From assembly GCF_018069755.1 (NCBI RefSeq), contig NZ_JAGQDE010000002.1:62001-126000 (forward strand): 64,000 nucleotides of DNA, given 5' to 3'. Position 1 is the stretch's first letter. Every line of letters begins with the position of its first letter. The position numbers and the translations under genes are program-made. Positions 37,522 to 46,724 of the stretch are shown piece after piece. Source of the stretch: Ideonella aquatica (GTDB lineage: Bacteria > Pseudomonadota > Gammaproteobacteria > Burkholderiales > Burkholderiaceae_C). A model generated the notes under the pieces. That model did not search any database. It was not told the origin of the DNA and worked only from the letters and a program-made list of their open reading frames with translations.

Positions 37522-39330
37522 TCAGCGCACCACGTCCACCATGTGCCACCACTCCTGCCAGAACGGCGGCGGGCGGTAGCCGATCACCGGTGCATGCGCC
37601 AGCCAGGTCTGGATGGTGTGGAAGCGCACCCGGTAGGGCATCCACACCGCGGCGATGCGGGCGGCCTCGGCGAAACCGGCCAGGCGCTCAGGCCCGTCGG
37701 GCAGGCGCGCCAGGCGGTCGAACAGCACGTCCATCTCGGGGCGCTTGAAACGGGCGAAGTTCTGCGAGCCGAGCTGCCGGCTGTCATAGCGGGTGAGCTG
37801 GCCCAGGCTGTCGGGCGTGGCCGCCTGGTTGCCGATGTGCCAGACCTGGAACTGGCCGGCGCGCGCGGCCTTGACCAGCTCGGGCCACTTGCCCACCTTG
37901 AACTCCAGGCGCAGGCCCAGGCGGGTCATGTCGCGCAGGTACTGCTCCGAGAGCTGCCGCGCGCGCTGGTTGGACTCGATCGACCAGACCATGCGCAGCG
38001 GGCTGCCGTCGGGCTGCTCGCGCCAGCCGTCGCCGTCGCGGTCGACGTAGCCGTACAGGTCGAGCAGGGCCTGGGCGCGGGCGGGGTCGAAGTCGCCCAT
38101 CTCGCTCTTGTAGTCGGGCCGCCAGGCGGTGCTGTGCGGGCAGTAGGGCGACTGGCAGGCCAGGCCCTGGCCGCGGTGGACCACGCGGATTTCGCGCTCG
38201 ATGTCCATGCCCAGCGAGATGGCCCGTCGCAGCGCCACCTTGTCGGGCGTGTAGCCGCCGACCAGCGGGTCGTCCATGTTGAAGAAGCTGGCGTAGTAGT
38301 CGGCCCGCAGCGTGCGCCGCCCCTGTACGCCGCGCTTGACCAGGTGGGGCGCCAGGTCGTTGCCCACCACCGCCTGGCTGATGAACTCGGGCGGCACGCG
38401 GTCGATGTGGTCGTGCTCGCCGTTCAGAAAGGCCAGCCAGCGCGGCTGCGCCTCCTCGACGATGTCGATCTCGACGCGGTCGACCATCGGCAGGCGCCGG
38501 CCCTTGAAGCGCGCCAGCAGGGCCTGACCTTCGGCGTCGTCGGCAGCGGGCTCGGCGTCGTAGACGCGCTCACGGTACTGCGGGTTGCGCACCAGCACGA
38601 TGCGCGAGGCGCGGCGCCACTGCGCCAGCAGGAAGGGGCCGGTGCCCACCGGGTGCTCGCTGACCTGTTCGCCATAGTGCTCGACCACCTCGCGGGCCAA
38701 GGCGCCGTAGAGGTCAGAGGCGGCGATGAAGTCCAGGAAGCGCGGGCGCGGCTCGCGCAGCCGGATCTGCAGCGTGTAGCGGTCCAGCGCGCGCAGTCCC
38801 TCGACCGGGCTGTCGTAGTCGAAGGGCCGTTTGCCGTCGATCGCGCGCTGGCGCGCCTCGGCCAGACCCAGCAGGCCGTAGCTCTCGGTGTAGCCCCACA
38901 GCGGGCTCTTGAGCTTCGGGTCGGCGTAGCGCTTGATGGCATAGACATAGTCCTCGGCCACCAGCTCGCGGCGGCGGCCGCCGAAGGCCGCGTCGTCGGC
39001 GAAGAAGATGCCCGGGCGCACGCGGAAGGTCCAGCTGCGGAAATCGTCGGACACCTGCGGCATGCCGTCGGCGGTCAAGGGCTTGATGCGTGCGGGCCGG
39101 GCCAGGTGGTCGAAGGCGTACAGCGCCTCGAAGATGTGGGCGGTGACGCTGCGCGAGTAGATGTCGTTGACCTGCGTGGGGTCGAAGCCGGTCTCGGCGG
39201 TGGCGAAGGCGATGCGCAGCACCTTCTCGCTCTCGGCGCCGGCCGCCCAGCCCGGGGCCAGGCCCAGACCGGCGGCGGTCTGCAGCCACTGGCGGCGGTT
39301 GGGTCCGGGGGGCAGCGCGTCGGCGGTCAT
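37522..39330 (-). CDS. Peptide/nickel-type ABC solute-binding protein, third tandem copy
   Basis: 602 residues, SBP family 5. An N-terminal twin-arginine-like leader (NRRQWLQTAAGLGLAP) is followed by LRIAFATAETGFDPTQVNDIYSRSVTAHIF. The body has VAEDYVYAIKRYADP, LDRYTLQIRL, VGTGPFLL and GGYTPDKVALRRAI. DLYGYVDRDGDGWRE is a calcium-loop-like insert. It begins directly after the stop of the second copy. It is a paralogue of the two genes upstream, sharing most motif blocks. Probably binds an oligopeptide or peptide-like molecule in the periplasm. Confidence 0.9.
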   Translation of the reverse strand: MTADALPPGPNRRQWLQTAAGLGLAPGWAAGAESEKVLRIAFATAETGFDPTQVNDIYSRSVTAHIFEALYAFDHLARPARIKPLTADGMPQVSDDFRSWTFRVRPGIFFADDAAFGGRRRELVAEDYVYAIKRYADPKLKSPLWGYTESYGLLGLAEARQRAIDGKRPFDYDSPVEGLRALDRYTLQIRLREPRPRFLDFIAASDLYGALAREVVEHYGEQVSEHPVGTGPFLLAQWRRASRIVLVRNPQYRERVYDAEPAADDAEGQALLARFKGRRLPMVDRVEIDIVEEAQPRWLAFLNGEHDHIDRVPPEFISQAVVGNDLAPHLVKRGVQGRRTLRADYYASFFNMDDPLVGGYTPDKVALRRAISLGMDIEREIRVVHRGQGLACQSPYCPHSTAWRPDYKSEMGDFDPARAQALLDLYGYVDRDGDGWREQPDGSPLRMVWSIESNQRARQLSEQYLRDMTRLGLRLEFKVGKWPELVKAARAGQFQVWHIGNQAATPDSLGQLTRYDSRQLGSQNFARFKRPEMDVLFDRLARLPDGPERLAGFAEAARIAAVWMPYRVRFHTIQTWLAHAPVIGYRPPPFWQEWWHMVDVVR

Positions 39331-41136
39331 TCAGGTCTTGGGCGCTTCGGGCTCGACGTCCACCATGTGCCACCAGTCCTGCCAGAACAGCGGGCGGCGG
39401 TAGCCGTGCACCGGCGCATGGGCCAGGTCGGTGACCAGGCTGTGCCAGCGCACCTTGTAGGGCATCCAGGCCACGCTCAGGCGCACCGCCTCGCGGAACA
39501 GGGTCTCGCGCTCGGGTCCGTCGGGCAGGGCCGACAGGCGTTTGTAGATCGCGTCGAACTCGGGGCGACGGAAGCGCGCCATGTTCTGGCCGCCCACCTG
39601 GTTGCCGTCGTAGCGCTGCAGCGCGCCCTGGCTGTCGGGCGCGGCCGCCAGGTTGCCGACGTGCCACATCTGGAAGGCGCCGGCGCGCGCGGCCTTGAGC
39701 AGCTCGGGCCACTTGCCGGTCTTGAACTCGACGCGCAGGCCCAGCGCGCGCAGGTCGCGCAGCCACAGCTCCGAGAGTTGGCGCGCGCGCTGGTTGTCCT
39801 CGATGTTCCAGACCAGGGTCAGCGGGCTGCCGTCAGGGCGCTCGCGCCAGCCGTCGCCGTTGCGGTCGGTCCAGCCGTAGAGGTCCAGCAGCGCTCGGGC
39901 ACGCGCCGGGTCGTATTGGCCCATCTCGGTCTGCAGCGAGGGATCGAAGGACGTTGTGTTGGGCACGATCGGCGCGTTCGCCACGCGCGCCTGGCCGCGA
40001 TGCACCACGCGGATCTCGCGACCCACGTCCAGCCCCAGGCCGATGGCGCGGCGCAGCGCCACCTGCTCGGGCGTGTAGCCGCCGACCACCGGGTCGTCGA
40101 GGTTGAAGAAGACCATCGACGCGTCGGATCGCAGTCTGCGCCAGGCCTTGACGCCCTGCTGGGCCAGGTAGGGCGCCAACTCGCCGCCGGGCAGGGCCTG
40201 CTCGACGAAGTCGGCCGGCACCTGCTCGATGAAGTTGTGCTGGCCATTGAGAAAGGCCAGCCAGCGCGGCTGTGATTCCTCGACGATGGAGATTTCCACC
40301 CGGTCGACCATCGGCAGACGCCGTCCCTTGAAGCGCGCCAGCAGGGCCTGGCCTTCGGCGTCATCGGCGGCCGGTTCGGCCTCATAGAGGCGCTCGCGGT
40401 ACTGCGGGTTGCGCGCCAGCACGATGCGCGAGGCCCGGCGCCACTGCTGCAGCACGAAGGGGCCGGTGCCCACCGGGTGCTCGGGCGTGCGCTCGCCATA
40501 GTGCTCGACCACCTCGCGCGCCATGGCGCCCAGCAGGTCGCCCACGGCCAGGAACTCGATGAAGCGCGGCCGCGGCTCGCTCAGGCGGATCTGCAGCGTG
40601 TAGCGGTCCAGGGCGCGCAGGCCCTCGACCGGCGCGTCGTAGTCGAAGGGCCGGCCACCCTGGGCGCGCTGGCGCTGCGCGGCCAGGCCCAGCAATTGGT
40701 AGCTGTCGACATAGCCCCAGTTGGGGCTCTTGAGCAGCGGGTCGGCGTAGCGCTTGATCGAGTAGACGTAGTCCTCGGCCACCAGCTCGCGCCGCCGGCC
40801 GCCGAAGGCCGGGTCGTCCGCAAAGTAGATGCCGGGGCGCAGGCGGATTGTCCAGGTGCGGTGGTTGTCGCTGACCTCGGGCAAGGCGGCGGCGGTCAGC
40901 GGCCGGAACTTCACCGGCCGAGCCAGGTGGTCGTAGGTGTACAGGCCCTCGAACAGGTGGGCGGTCAGGGTGCGCGAGTAGAGGTCATTGACACGCACCG
41001 GGTCCATGACGGTCTCGGCGGTGCGAAAGGCGTAGCGCAGCACGCGCTCACCGGTGGTCAGGGGCTGCGCTGGCGCCAGAGCGGGCAGCAGGCCCCATGC
41101 GGCGCCGGCACGGATCAGGTCGCGGCGGGTGCCCAT
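39331..41136 (-). CDS. Peptide/nickel-type ABC solute-binding protein, second tandem copy
   Basis: 601 residues. The leader contains a twin-arginine-like TRRDLIRAGAAWG and ends near PAQP. The body starts LRYAFRTAETVMDPVRVNDLYSRTLTAHLF and carries VAEDYVYSIKRYADP, VGTGPFVL, FNLDDPVVGGYTPEQ and the insert DLYGWTDRNGDGWRE. It is closest to the third copy by motif comparison. It lies 3 bp after the first copy and abuts the third, so the three form one operon. The substrate is unknown. Confidence 0.9.
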   Translation of the reverse strand: MGTRRDLIRAGAAWGLLPALAPAQPLTTGERVLRYAFRTAETVMDPVRVNDLYSRTLTAHLFEGLYTYDHLARPVKFRPLTAAALPEVSDNHRTWTIRLRPGIYFADDPAFGGRRRELVAEDYVYSIKRYADPLLKSPNWGYVDSYQLLGLAAQRQRAQGGRPFDYDAPVEGLRALDRYTLQIRLSEPRPRFIEFLAVGDLLGAMAREVVEHYGERTPEHPVGTGPFVLQQWRRASRIVLARNPQYRERLYEAEPAADDAEGQALLARFKGRRLPMVDRVEISIVEESQPRWLAFLNGQHNFIEQVPADFVEQALPGGELAPYLAQQGVKAWRRLRSDASMVFFNLDDPVVGGYTPEQVALRRAIGLGLDVGREIRVVHRGQARVANAPIVPNTTSFDPSLQTEMGQYDPARARALLDLYGWTDRNGDGWRERPDGSPLTLVWNIEDNQRARQLSELWLRDLRALGLRVEFKTGKWPELLKAARAGAFQMWHVGNLAAAPDSQGALQRYDGNQVGGQNMARFRRPEFDAIYKRLSALPDGPERETLFREAVRLSVAWMPYKVRWHSLVTDLAHAPVHGYRRPLFWQDWWHMVDVEPEAPKT

Positions 41137-41139
41137 GGC

Positions 41140-42942
41140 TCAGTGGGCCGCAGCCTGGCGGGCCGGGTCGACGTCCATGTAGCGCCAGGTTTCGCGCATG
41201 AACGGGTGGCGCCGGTAGCCATCCACCCAGGGGTGCAGCAGGTCGGTCAGCAGGCGGTGGTTGTTGATCTTGTAGGGCATGAAGGCCACGCCCAGGCGCT
41301 TGATGCGCTCGATCAGGGCCAGGCGCTCGGGGCCGTCGGGCAGCACGGCCTGGCGCTCGAAGAGCTCGTTCATCTCGGGCAGGTTGAAACGCGCATGGTT
41401 GGCCTGGCCCTTGCTGGGGCCGTACAGCAGATCCAGCATGTAGCTGACGTCCGGCGTGGTGGCGCTCCAGGCCACACCCCACATCATCAGCTTGCCGGCG
41501 CGCGAGGCCTTGAGGTTCTCGGGCCACTTGGCGGGCTTGAACTGCACGCGGATGCGCAGCACATTGAAGGCGCGCTGCCAGATCTCGGTGAGCACGCGCG
41601 AGGCCTGGTCGGGCTGGGTGGCGTACTCGATCAGCAGCGGCTGGCCATCGGGCTGGTCGCGCCAGCCATCGCCGTTGCGGTCGACCCAGCCGTGCAGGTC
41701 GAGCAGGGCCTGGGCGCGGGCCAGGTCCTGGTCGCTCATCTCGCTCTTGAAGCGTGGGTCGTAGCCGGTGGTGTGGGGCGGCACGATGGACTGGGCGGCC
41801 ACGGACTGGCCTTTGCGTGCTTGAACGTTCTCGGCCTGGGTGTCGTAGGCCAGCGCGATGGCCCGGCGCAGGGCCACCTGGGCGGGCGCATAGCCACCGA
41901 CGACAGGGTTCTCCATCGCGAAATAGCTGAAACCGATGTCGGCGCCCAGCACGCGCTGCAGCTGCACGCCCTTCTTCGCCAGGTGGGGCGCCAACTGGCC
42001 GCCCGGCACGGCCATCGGCGAGAGTTCGGGCGGCAGCCGGTCCAGGTAGTCGTGCTCGGCGTTCAGAAACCCCAGCAGCCGCGGCTGCGACTCCTCGACG
42101 ATCGAGATCTCCACCCGGTCGAGCATCGGCAGGCGCCGGCCGGCCAGGCGGCGGGCGATGGCTTCGCCCTCGGCGTCGCCCGGCTCGGGGCGCTCGTCGT
42201 AGTGTTGCTCACGAAAGCCGGGGTTGCGTTCGAGCACGATCTTCGACGAGCGCTTCCAGGCTGCCAGGCGGAACGGCCCGGTGCCCACCGGGTGCGCCAT
42301 GATCTGCGGGCCGTAGTGCTCGACCACCTCGCGCGCCACCGCGCCAATCATGGCGCTGTCGGCCAGCACGTAGTCGAAGCGCGGAGCGGGCGCAGCCAGG
42401 CGGAACTGCAGGGTGTAGCGGTCCAGCGCGCGCACGCCCTCGACCTCGCGCTCATAGGGGAAGGGCGCCTTGTCCTTGATCGCGGCACGCTTGAGCTCGG
42501 ACAGGCCAAGCAGGCGGGCGTTCTCAAGCTGCGAGACCACCGGGCTCTTCAACGCCGGGTCATACAGGCGCTTGACCGTGTAGACGTAGTCCTCGGCCAC
42601 CAGCTCGCGCCGCTGGCCCTTGAAGGCCGGGTCATCGGCGAAGTAAATGCCGGGGCGCAGGCGCAGGGTCCAGGTGCGGTAATTGTCGCTGGGCACCGGC
42701 AGTGCCTCGGCCGTCTGCGGCTTCAGCCGGGCCGGGCGGGCCAGGAGGTCGTAGGTCAGCGGCGACTCGAAGATGTTGGCCACCACGGTGCGCGAGTACA
42801 GGTCGGAGACCTGTGCCGGGTCAAAGCCGGTTTCGGCGACCGGGAAGGCGTAGCGCAGCACGCGCGGTGGTTCAGCGGCCGCGGCCGGGCCGGCCAGCAG
42901 GGCCCAGCACAGGAGCACGGCGAGGACAGACAAACTGCGCAT
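41140..42942 (-). CDS. Peptide/nickel-type ABC solute-binding protein, first tandem copy
   Basis: 600 residues with an ordinary Sec signal (MRSLSVLAVLLCWALLAGPAAA), unlike the Tat-like leaders of its two downstream paralogues. The body starts LRYAFPVAETGFDPAQVSDLYSRTVVANIF and has VAEDYVYTVKRLYDP, VGTGPFRLAAWKRSSKI and the insert DLHGWVDRNGDGWRD. Length, divergent permease genes and a single double-ATPase resemble the YejABEF microcin/peptide uptake type. First gene of the operon, facing the permeases across a 115-bp region. Confidence 0.9.
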   Translation of the reverse strand: MRSLSVLAVLLCWALLAGPAAAAEPPRVLRYAFPVAETGFDPAQVSDLYSRTVVANIFESPLTYDLLARPARLKPQTAEALPVPSDNYRTWTLRLRPGIYFADDPAFKGQRRELVAEDYVYTVKRLYDPALKSPVVSQLENARLLGLSELKRAAIKDKAPFPYEREVEGVRALDRYTLQFRLAAPAPRFDYVLADSAMIGAVAREVVEHYGPQIMAHPVGTGPFRLAAWKRSSKIVLERNPGFREQHYDERPEPGDAEGEAIARRLAGRRLPMLDRVEISIVEESQPRLLGFLNAEHDYLDRLPPELSPMAVPGGQLAPHLAKKGVQLQRVLGADIGFSYFAMENPVVGGYAPAQVALRRAIALAYDTQAENVQARKGQSVAAQSIVPPHTTGYDPRFKSEMSDQDLARAQALLDLHGWVDRNGDGWRDQPDGQPLLIEYATQPDQASRVLTEIWQRAFNVLRIRVQFKPAKWPENLKASRAGKLMMWGVAWSATTPDVSYMLDLLYGPSKGQANHARFNLPEMNELFERQAVLPDGPERLALIERIKRLGVAFMPYKINNHRLLTDLLHPWVDGYRRHPFMRETWRYMDVDPARQAAAH

Positions 42943-42996
42943 CGGCCTGATTGTGCCGATGCCCGTGCGCCGCGTCCGGTCGGGTTAGCCATGGCC

Positions 42997-43024
42997 TTGG
43001 TGTCGGCCTGGGCGCCACTACACT
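42997..43024 (+). promoter_or_regulatory. Likely sigma-70 promoter of the permease operon
   Basis: TTGGTG (42997-43002), a 16-bp spacer and TACACT (43019-43024) lie 34 bp upstream of the start at 43058, in the divergent region between the binding-protein and permease operons. Spacing and box quality are reasonable; the start of transcription is not shown. Confidence 0.45.
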
Positions 43025-43057
43025 GTGGCGATCCCCTGGCTGGCGCAAGAGGAGTTC

Positions 43058-43996
43058 ATGGCCGCCTACCTGTTGAGACGACTGTGGCAGATGGTGCCCA
43101 CGCTGCTGGGCGTGGTGACCCTGGTCTTCGTGCTGTTCAAGTTCTTTGGCGGCGACCCGGCCGAGATCCTGGGCGGGCTGAACGCCACGCCTGAGCAGGT
43201 CGAGGCGATCCGCGAGCAACTGGGCCTGAACCAGCCTTGGTGGGTGCAGCTGGGCATCTTCCTCAAGCAGATCGCCACCTTCGACTGGGGCCGCAGCTGG
43301 GCCACGCAGGAGTCGGTGGCCCACCTGTTTGCCACCCGTCTGCCGGCCACGCTGACGGTGATGGGCCCGATCCTGCTGATTGACACCCTGCTGGCGGTGC
43401 CCATCGCCCTGGGCGTGGCCTATGTGCGGGGCTCGCTGACCGACCGCGCGCTGATGGTGATCACCACGGTGGCGTTGTCGATCTCCTTTCTGGTCTACGT
43501 GATCGTCGGCCAGTATGTCTTTGCCTTCCAGCTGGGCTGGTTCCCGGTGCAGGGCTGGAGCGACTCGACGCTGACCAACCTGCTGCGCTACGCGCCGCTG
43601 CCGGTGCTGCTGGCGGTGATGGTGGGCGTGGCGCCGCAGACGCGGCTGTACCGCAGTTTCTTCCTGGATGAACTGGGCCAGGACTATGTGCGCACCGCCC
43701 GCGCCAAGGGCCTGGGCGAGCGCCGCGTGCTGTTCAGGCATGTGCTGCGCAACGCGATGATCCCCATCCTCACCAATGTGGGTCTGGCGCTGCCGGGCAT
43801 CTTCGTGGGCTCCTTCCTGATCGAGGTCTTCTTCTCGATTCCCGGCCTGGGCCGCGAGGTGCTGTTGGCCGTCAACCGCAGCGACTACCCGGTGATCCAG
43901 GCGGTCACCGTCTACCTGGCGATGCTGACCATGCTGATCAACCTGGGCACCGACCTGCTCTACAAGGCGGTGGACCCGCGGGTGGTGCTGAAATGA
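43058..43996 (+). CDS. Peptide-type ABC transporter permease 1 (DppB/YejB type)
   Basis: 312 residues with six membrane helices. It starts YLLRRLWQMVPTLLGVVTLVFVLF, the usual first helix of DppB/OppB permeases. It ends with the coupling motif DYVRTARAKGLGERRVLFRHVLRNAMIPIL and SFLIEVFFSIPGLG. RBS AGGAG lies 5 bases before ATG 43058. It overlaps the next permease by 4 bp. It works with the adjacent permease and double ATPase; the three binding proteins opposite are the probable donors. Confidence 0.92.
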   Translation: MAAYLLRRLWQMVPTLLGVVTLVFVLFKFFGGDPAEILGGLNATPEQVEAIREQLGLNQPWWVQLGIFLKQIATFDWGRSWATQESVAHLFATRLPATLTVMGPILLIDTLLAVPIALGVAYVRGSLTDRALMVITTVALSISFLVYVIVGQYVFAFQLGWFPVQGWSDSTLTNLLRYAPLPVLLAVMVGVAPQTRLYRSFFLDELGQDYVRTARAKGLGERRVLFRHVLRNAMIPILTNVGLALPGIFVGSFLIEVFFSIPGLGREVLLAVNRSDYPVIQAVTVYLAMLTMLINLGTDLLYKAVDPRVVLK

Positions 43997-45030
43997 GCAG
44001 CGCCGTGTTGAGTGCGCTGCCCCGCTCCGAGGGCGTCTGGCAGGCGGGCTGGCGGCGCTTCAAGGCCGACCGGGTGGGCCTGGTCTCGATGATCGTGGTG
44101 CTGGCCTTCCTGCTGCTGATTGCGGCTGCCGCACTGCGGCTGGTGGCCGCCGACTGGCAGACCGAAGTGGGTGTGCCCAATGCACCGCCGAGCTTCCTGG
44201 GGCCGCGTCCGGCCCAGGTGGCGGGCAGTGTCGAGCAGCCCAAGGGGCCGAATGTCGACCTCAGCGACATCGACCCGCTGGCGCCGCGCTACGCCGAGTG
44301 GGCCGAGCGCGCCAAGAGCTACCGCAGCAGCGAGACCGTGCGGGCCGAGACCCTGCCGCTGGGCGGCGACCGCCTGGGCCGCGACGTGCTGGCCAAGGCG
44401 GTCAAGGGCACCGAGATCTCGGTCTTCGTGGGCGTGCTGGCGGCGCTGCTGGCCACCTTGATCGGCACCCTGCTGGGGGCCCTGTCGGGCTACTTCGGCG
44501 GCAAGGTGGGCGACTTCCTGGAGTGGGTCTACAACGTCTTCACCGCCATCCCCGACATCCTGCTGATCTTTGCCTTTGCCGCGGTGTTCGGGCGCGGCAT
44601 CGGCACCGTGGTGCTGATCCTGGGCCTGGTGGGCTGGACCGGGCTGTACCGCCAGGTGCGCGCCGAATTCATGAAGCACCGCAGCCGCGAGTACGTGCGC
44701 GCTGCCGAGGCCATTGGCGCCAGCCACCGGGTGCGCATGTTCCGCCATATCCTGCCCAACATCAGCCATGTGGTGCTGGTGCGCATGAGCCTGCTGGTGG
44801 TGGGCTTCATCAAGAGCGAGGTGATCCTGAGCTACCTGGGCCTGGGCGTGCCGGTGGACCAGGTCAGCTGGGGCACGATGCTGGCCGACGCGCAAAGCGA
44901 GCTGATCCTGGGCTTCTGGTGGCAGCTGGCCGCGGCCACCGCCTTCATGGCGGTCTTCGTCACCGCCTTCTCGCTGATGGCCGACGCCTGGCGCGATGCG
45001 CTGGACCCGAAGCTGAGGGGACTGGAATGA
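43993..45030 (+). CDS. Peptide-type ABC transporter permease 2 (DppC/YejE type)
   Basis: 345 residues. A first helix near 35-55 is followed by an enlarged periplasmic loop of about 60 residues (VGVPNAPPSFLGPRPAQ ... GPNVDLSDIDPLAPRYAEW), longer than in DppC. Then come LGGDRLGRDVLAKAVKG and five more helices. The coupling motif is SREYVRAAEAIGASHRVRMFRHILPN. It overlaps both neighbours by 4 bp. The long loop may be the docking surface for the unusual binding proteins; that is inference. Confidence 0.92.
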   Translation: MSSAVLSALPRSEGVWQAGWRRFKADRVGLVSMIVVLAFLLLIAAAALRLVAADWQTEVGVPNAPPSFLGPRPAQVAGSVEQPKGPNVDLSDIDPLAPRYAEWAERAKSYRSSETVRAETLPLGGDRLGRDVLAKAVKGTEISVFVGVLAALLATLIGTLLGALSGYFGGKVGDFLEWVYNVFTAIPDILLIFAFAAVFGRGIGTVVLILGLVGWTGLYRQVRAEFMKHRSREYVRAAEAIGASHRVRMFRHILPNISHVVLVRMSLLVVGFIKSEVILSYLGLGVPVDQVSWGTMLADAQSELILGFWWQLAAATAFMAVFVTAFSLMADAWRDALDPKLRGLE

Positions 45031-46724
45031 GCGCGCCACTGCTGAGTGTGCAGGATCTGACCGTGCGTTTTCGCATGGGCCAGGAAGGCGGCGTGGCGCG
45101 CCACGCGCTCGCCGTGGGCCGCGACGGCCAGACGGTGAGCTTCGATGTGCCGGCGCACCGCACGGTGGCGCTGGTGGGCGAGTCGGGCTCGGGCAAGAGC
45201 GTCACGGCGATGTCGATCGTGCGCCTGCTGCCCGACAACGCCGAGTGCAGCGGCCGCGTGCTGTGGCAGGGTGAGGATCTGCTGCAGGCCACGCCCGCGC
45301 GGTTGCGCGCGCTGCGCGGCCGCGAGGTGGCCTGTGTCTTCCAGGACCCGATGAGCTCGCTGAACCCGGTCTTCACGATCGGTGACCAGCTCTGCGAGCC
45401 CTTGCGCCAGCACCTGGGCCTGTCGCGCCGCGCCGCGCTGGCGCGGGCCGAGGAGCTGCTGGCCGAGGTGGGCATCCCCGAGCCCCGGCGCCGCCTGTCG
45501 GCCTATCCGCATGAGTTGTCGGGTGGCCAGCAGCAGCGGGTGATGATCGCCATGGCGCTGGCCTGCGAGCCGCGCCTGCTGATCGCCGACGAGCCCACCA
45601 CCGCGCTGGACGTGACGGTGCAGCGCCAGATCATCGAGCTGCTGGCGCGCCTGAAGGCCCAGCACGGCCTGGCGATGCTCTTCATCAGCCACGACCTGGG
45701 ACTGGTCGGCGAGATCGCCGACGAGGTGGTGGTGATGCGTCACGGCACGGTGCGCGAGCGCGGCACGGCGCGGCAACTGTTCGGTGACCCACAGGACGCC
45801 TACACCCGCGCGCTGCTGGCCTGCCGCCCCAGCCTGGACGCCAACGCCGCGCGCCTGCCGGTGATCGACGACCACATCGCCGGCCGCCAGCCGCGCCAGC
45901 AGGGCCAGGCCAAGGACCCGGCGGCCCCGGTGGTGCTGCAGGTCAGTGCGCTGGCCAAGAGCTTCTACCTGCGCCAGGGCCTGTTCGGCCGGCGCGAGTT
46001 CAGGGCGGTGCAGGACGTCAACTTCCAGCTGCGCCGCGGCCACACGCTGGGGGTGGTGGGCGAGTCCGGCTCGGGCAAGACGACGATGGGCCTGACGCTG
46101 CTGCGCCTGCACGAGCCCACCGCCGGCGAGGTGATCTTCGACGGCCGCAACCTGCTGACGCTGAGCGACGCCGAGCGCCTGGCGATGCGTCGGCGCATCC
46201 AGATCGTCTTCCAGAACCCGTACGCCTCGCTGAATCCGCGCTTCACCGTGGGCCAGGCGCTGGTCGAGCCGATGGCCATCCACGGCATGGGCACCAACGA
46301 CGCTGAGCGTCAGGCCCGTGCGCTGGCGCTGCTGAGCAAGGTGGGCCTGGGTGCCGAGGCCTTTGGCAAGTACCCGCATGAGTTTTCAGGCGGCCAGCGC
46401 CAGCGCATCGCCATCGCGCGCTGCCTCACGCTGGAGCCCGAGGTGCTGGTGCTCGACGAGGCGGTCAGCGCGCTGGACGTGTCGGTGCAGGCCCAGGTGC
46501 TGAACCTGCTGAAGGACCTGCAGGACGAGCTGGGTCTGGCCTATGTCTTCATCAGCCACGACCTGGCGGTGGTGCGTTTCATCAGCGACGAGGTGATGGT
46601 GATGAAGGACGGTCGGGTGGTTGAGCACGACCATGTCGAGCAGATCCTGCGCGCGCCGCGCGAGGAGTACACGCGCCGGCTGATCGGTGCGGTGCCCAAG
46701 GGCTGGCAGGCTCAGGCGACGTAG
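45027..46724 (+). CDS. Double-domain peptide ABC transporter ATPase (YejF/DppDF-fusion type)
   Basis: 565 residues with two complete ABC cassettes. First: [45 protein letters not shown]. Second, from about 310: GESGSGKTT, IVFQNPYASLNPR, FSGGQRQRI, VLVLDEAVSALDVS. The fused arrangement is like YejF and GsiA. Both sites look catalytically intact (Glu after Walker B, switch His in FISHD). It powers import through the two permeases. The last 13 bp overlap the convergent hybrid kinase gene. Confidence 0.93.
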   Translation: MSAPLLSVQDLTVRFRMGQEGGVARHALAVGRDGQTVSFDVPAHRTVALVGESGSGKSVTAMSIVRLLPDNAECSGRVLWQGEDLLQATPARLRALRGREVACVFQDPMSSLNPVFTIGDQLCEPLRQHLGLSRRAALARAEELLAEVGIPEPRRRLSAYPHELSGGQQQRVMIAMALACEPRLLIADEPTTALDVTVQRQIIELLARLKAQHGLAMLFISHDLGLVGEIADEVVVMRHGTVRERGTARQLFGDPQDAYTRALLACRPSLDANAARLPVIDDHIAGRQPRQQGQAKDPAAPVVLQVSALAKSFYLRQGLFGRREFRAVQDVNFQLRRGHTLGVVGESGSGKTTMGLTLLRLHEPTAGEVIFDGRNLLTLSDAERLAMRRRIQIVFQNPYASLNPRFTVGQALVEPMAIHGMGTNDAERQARALALLSKVGLGAEAFGKYPHEFSGGQRQRIAIARCLTLEPEVLVLDEAVSALDVSVQAQVLNLLKDLQDELGLAYVFISHDLAVVRFISDEVMVMKDGRVVEHDHVEQILRAPREEYTRRLIGAVPKGWQAQAT

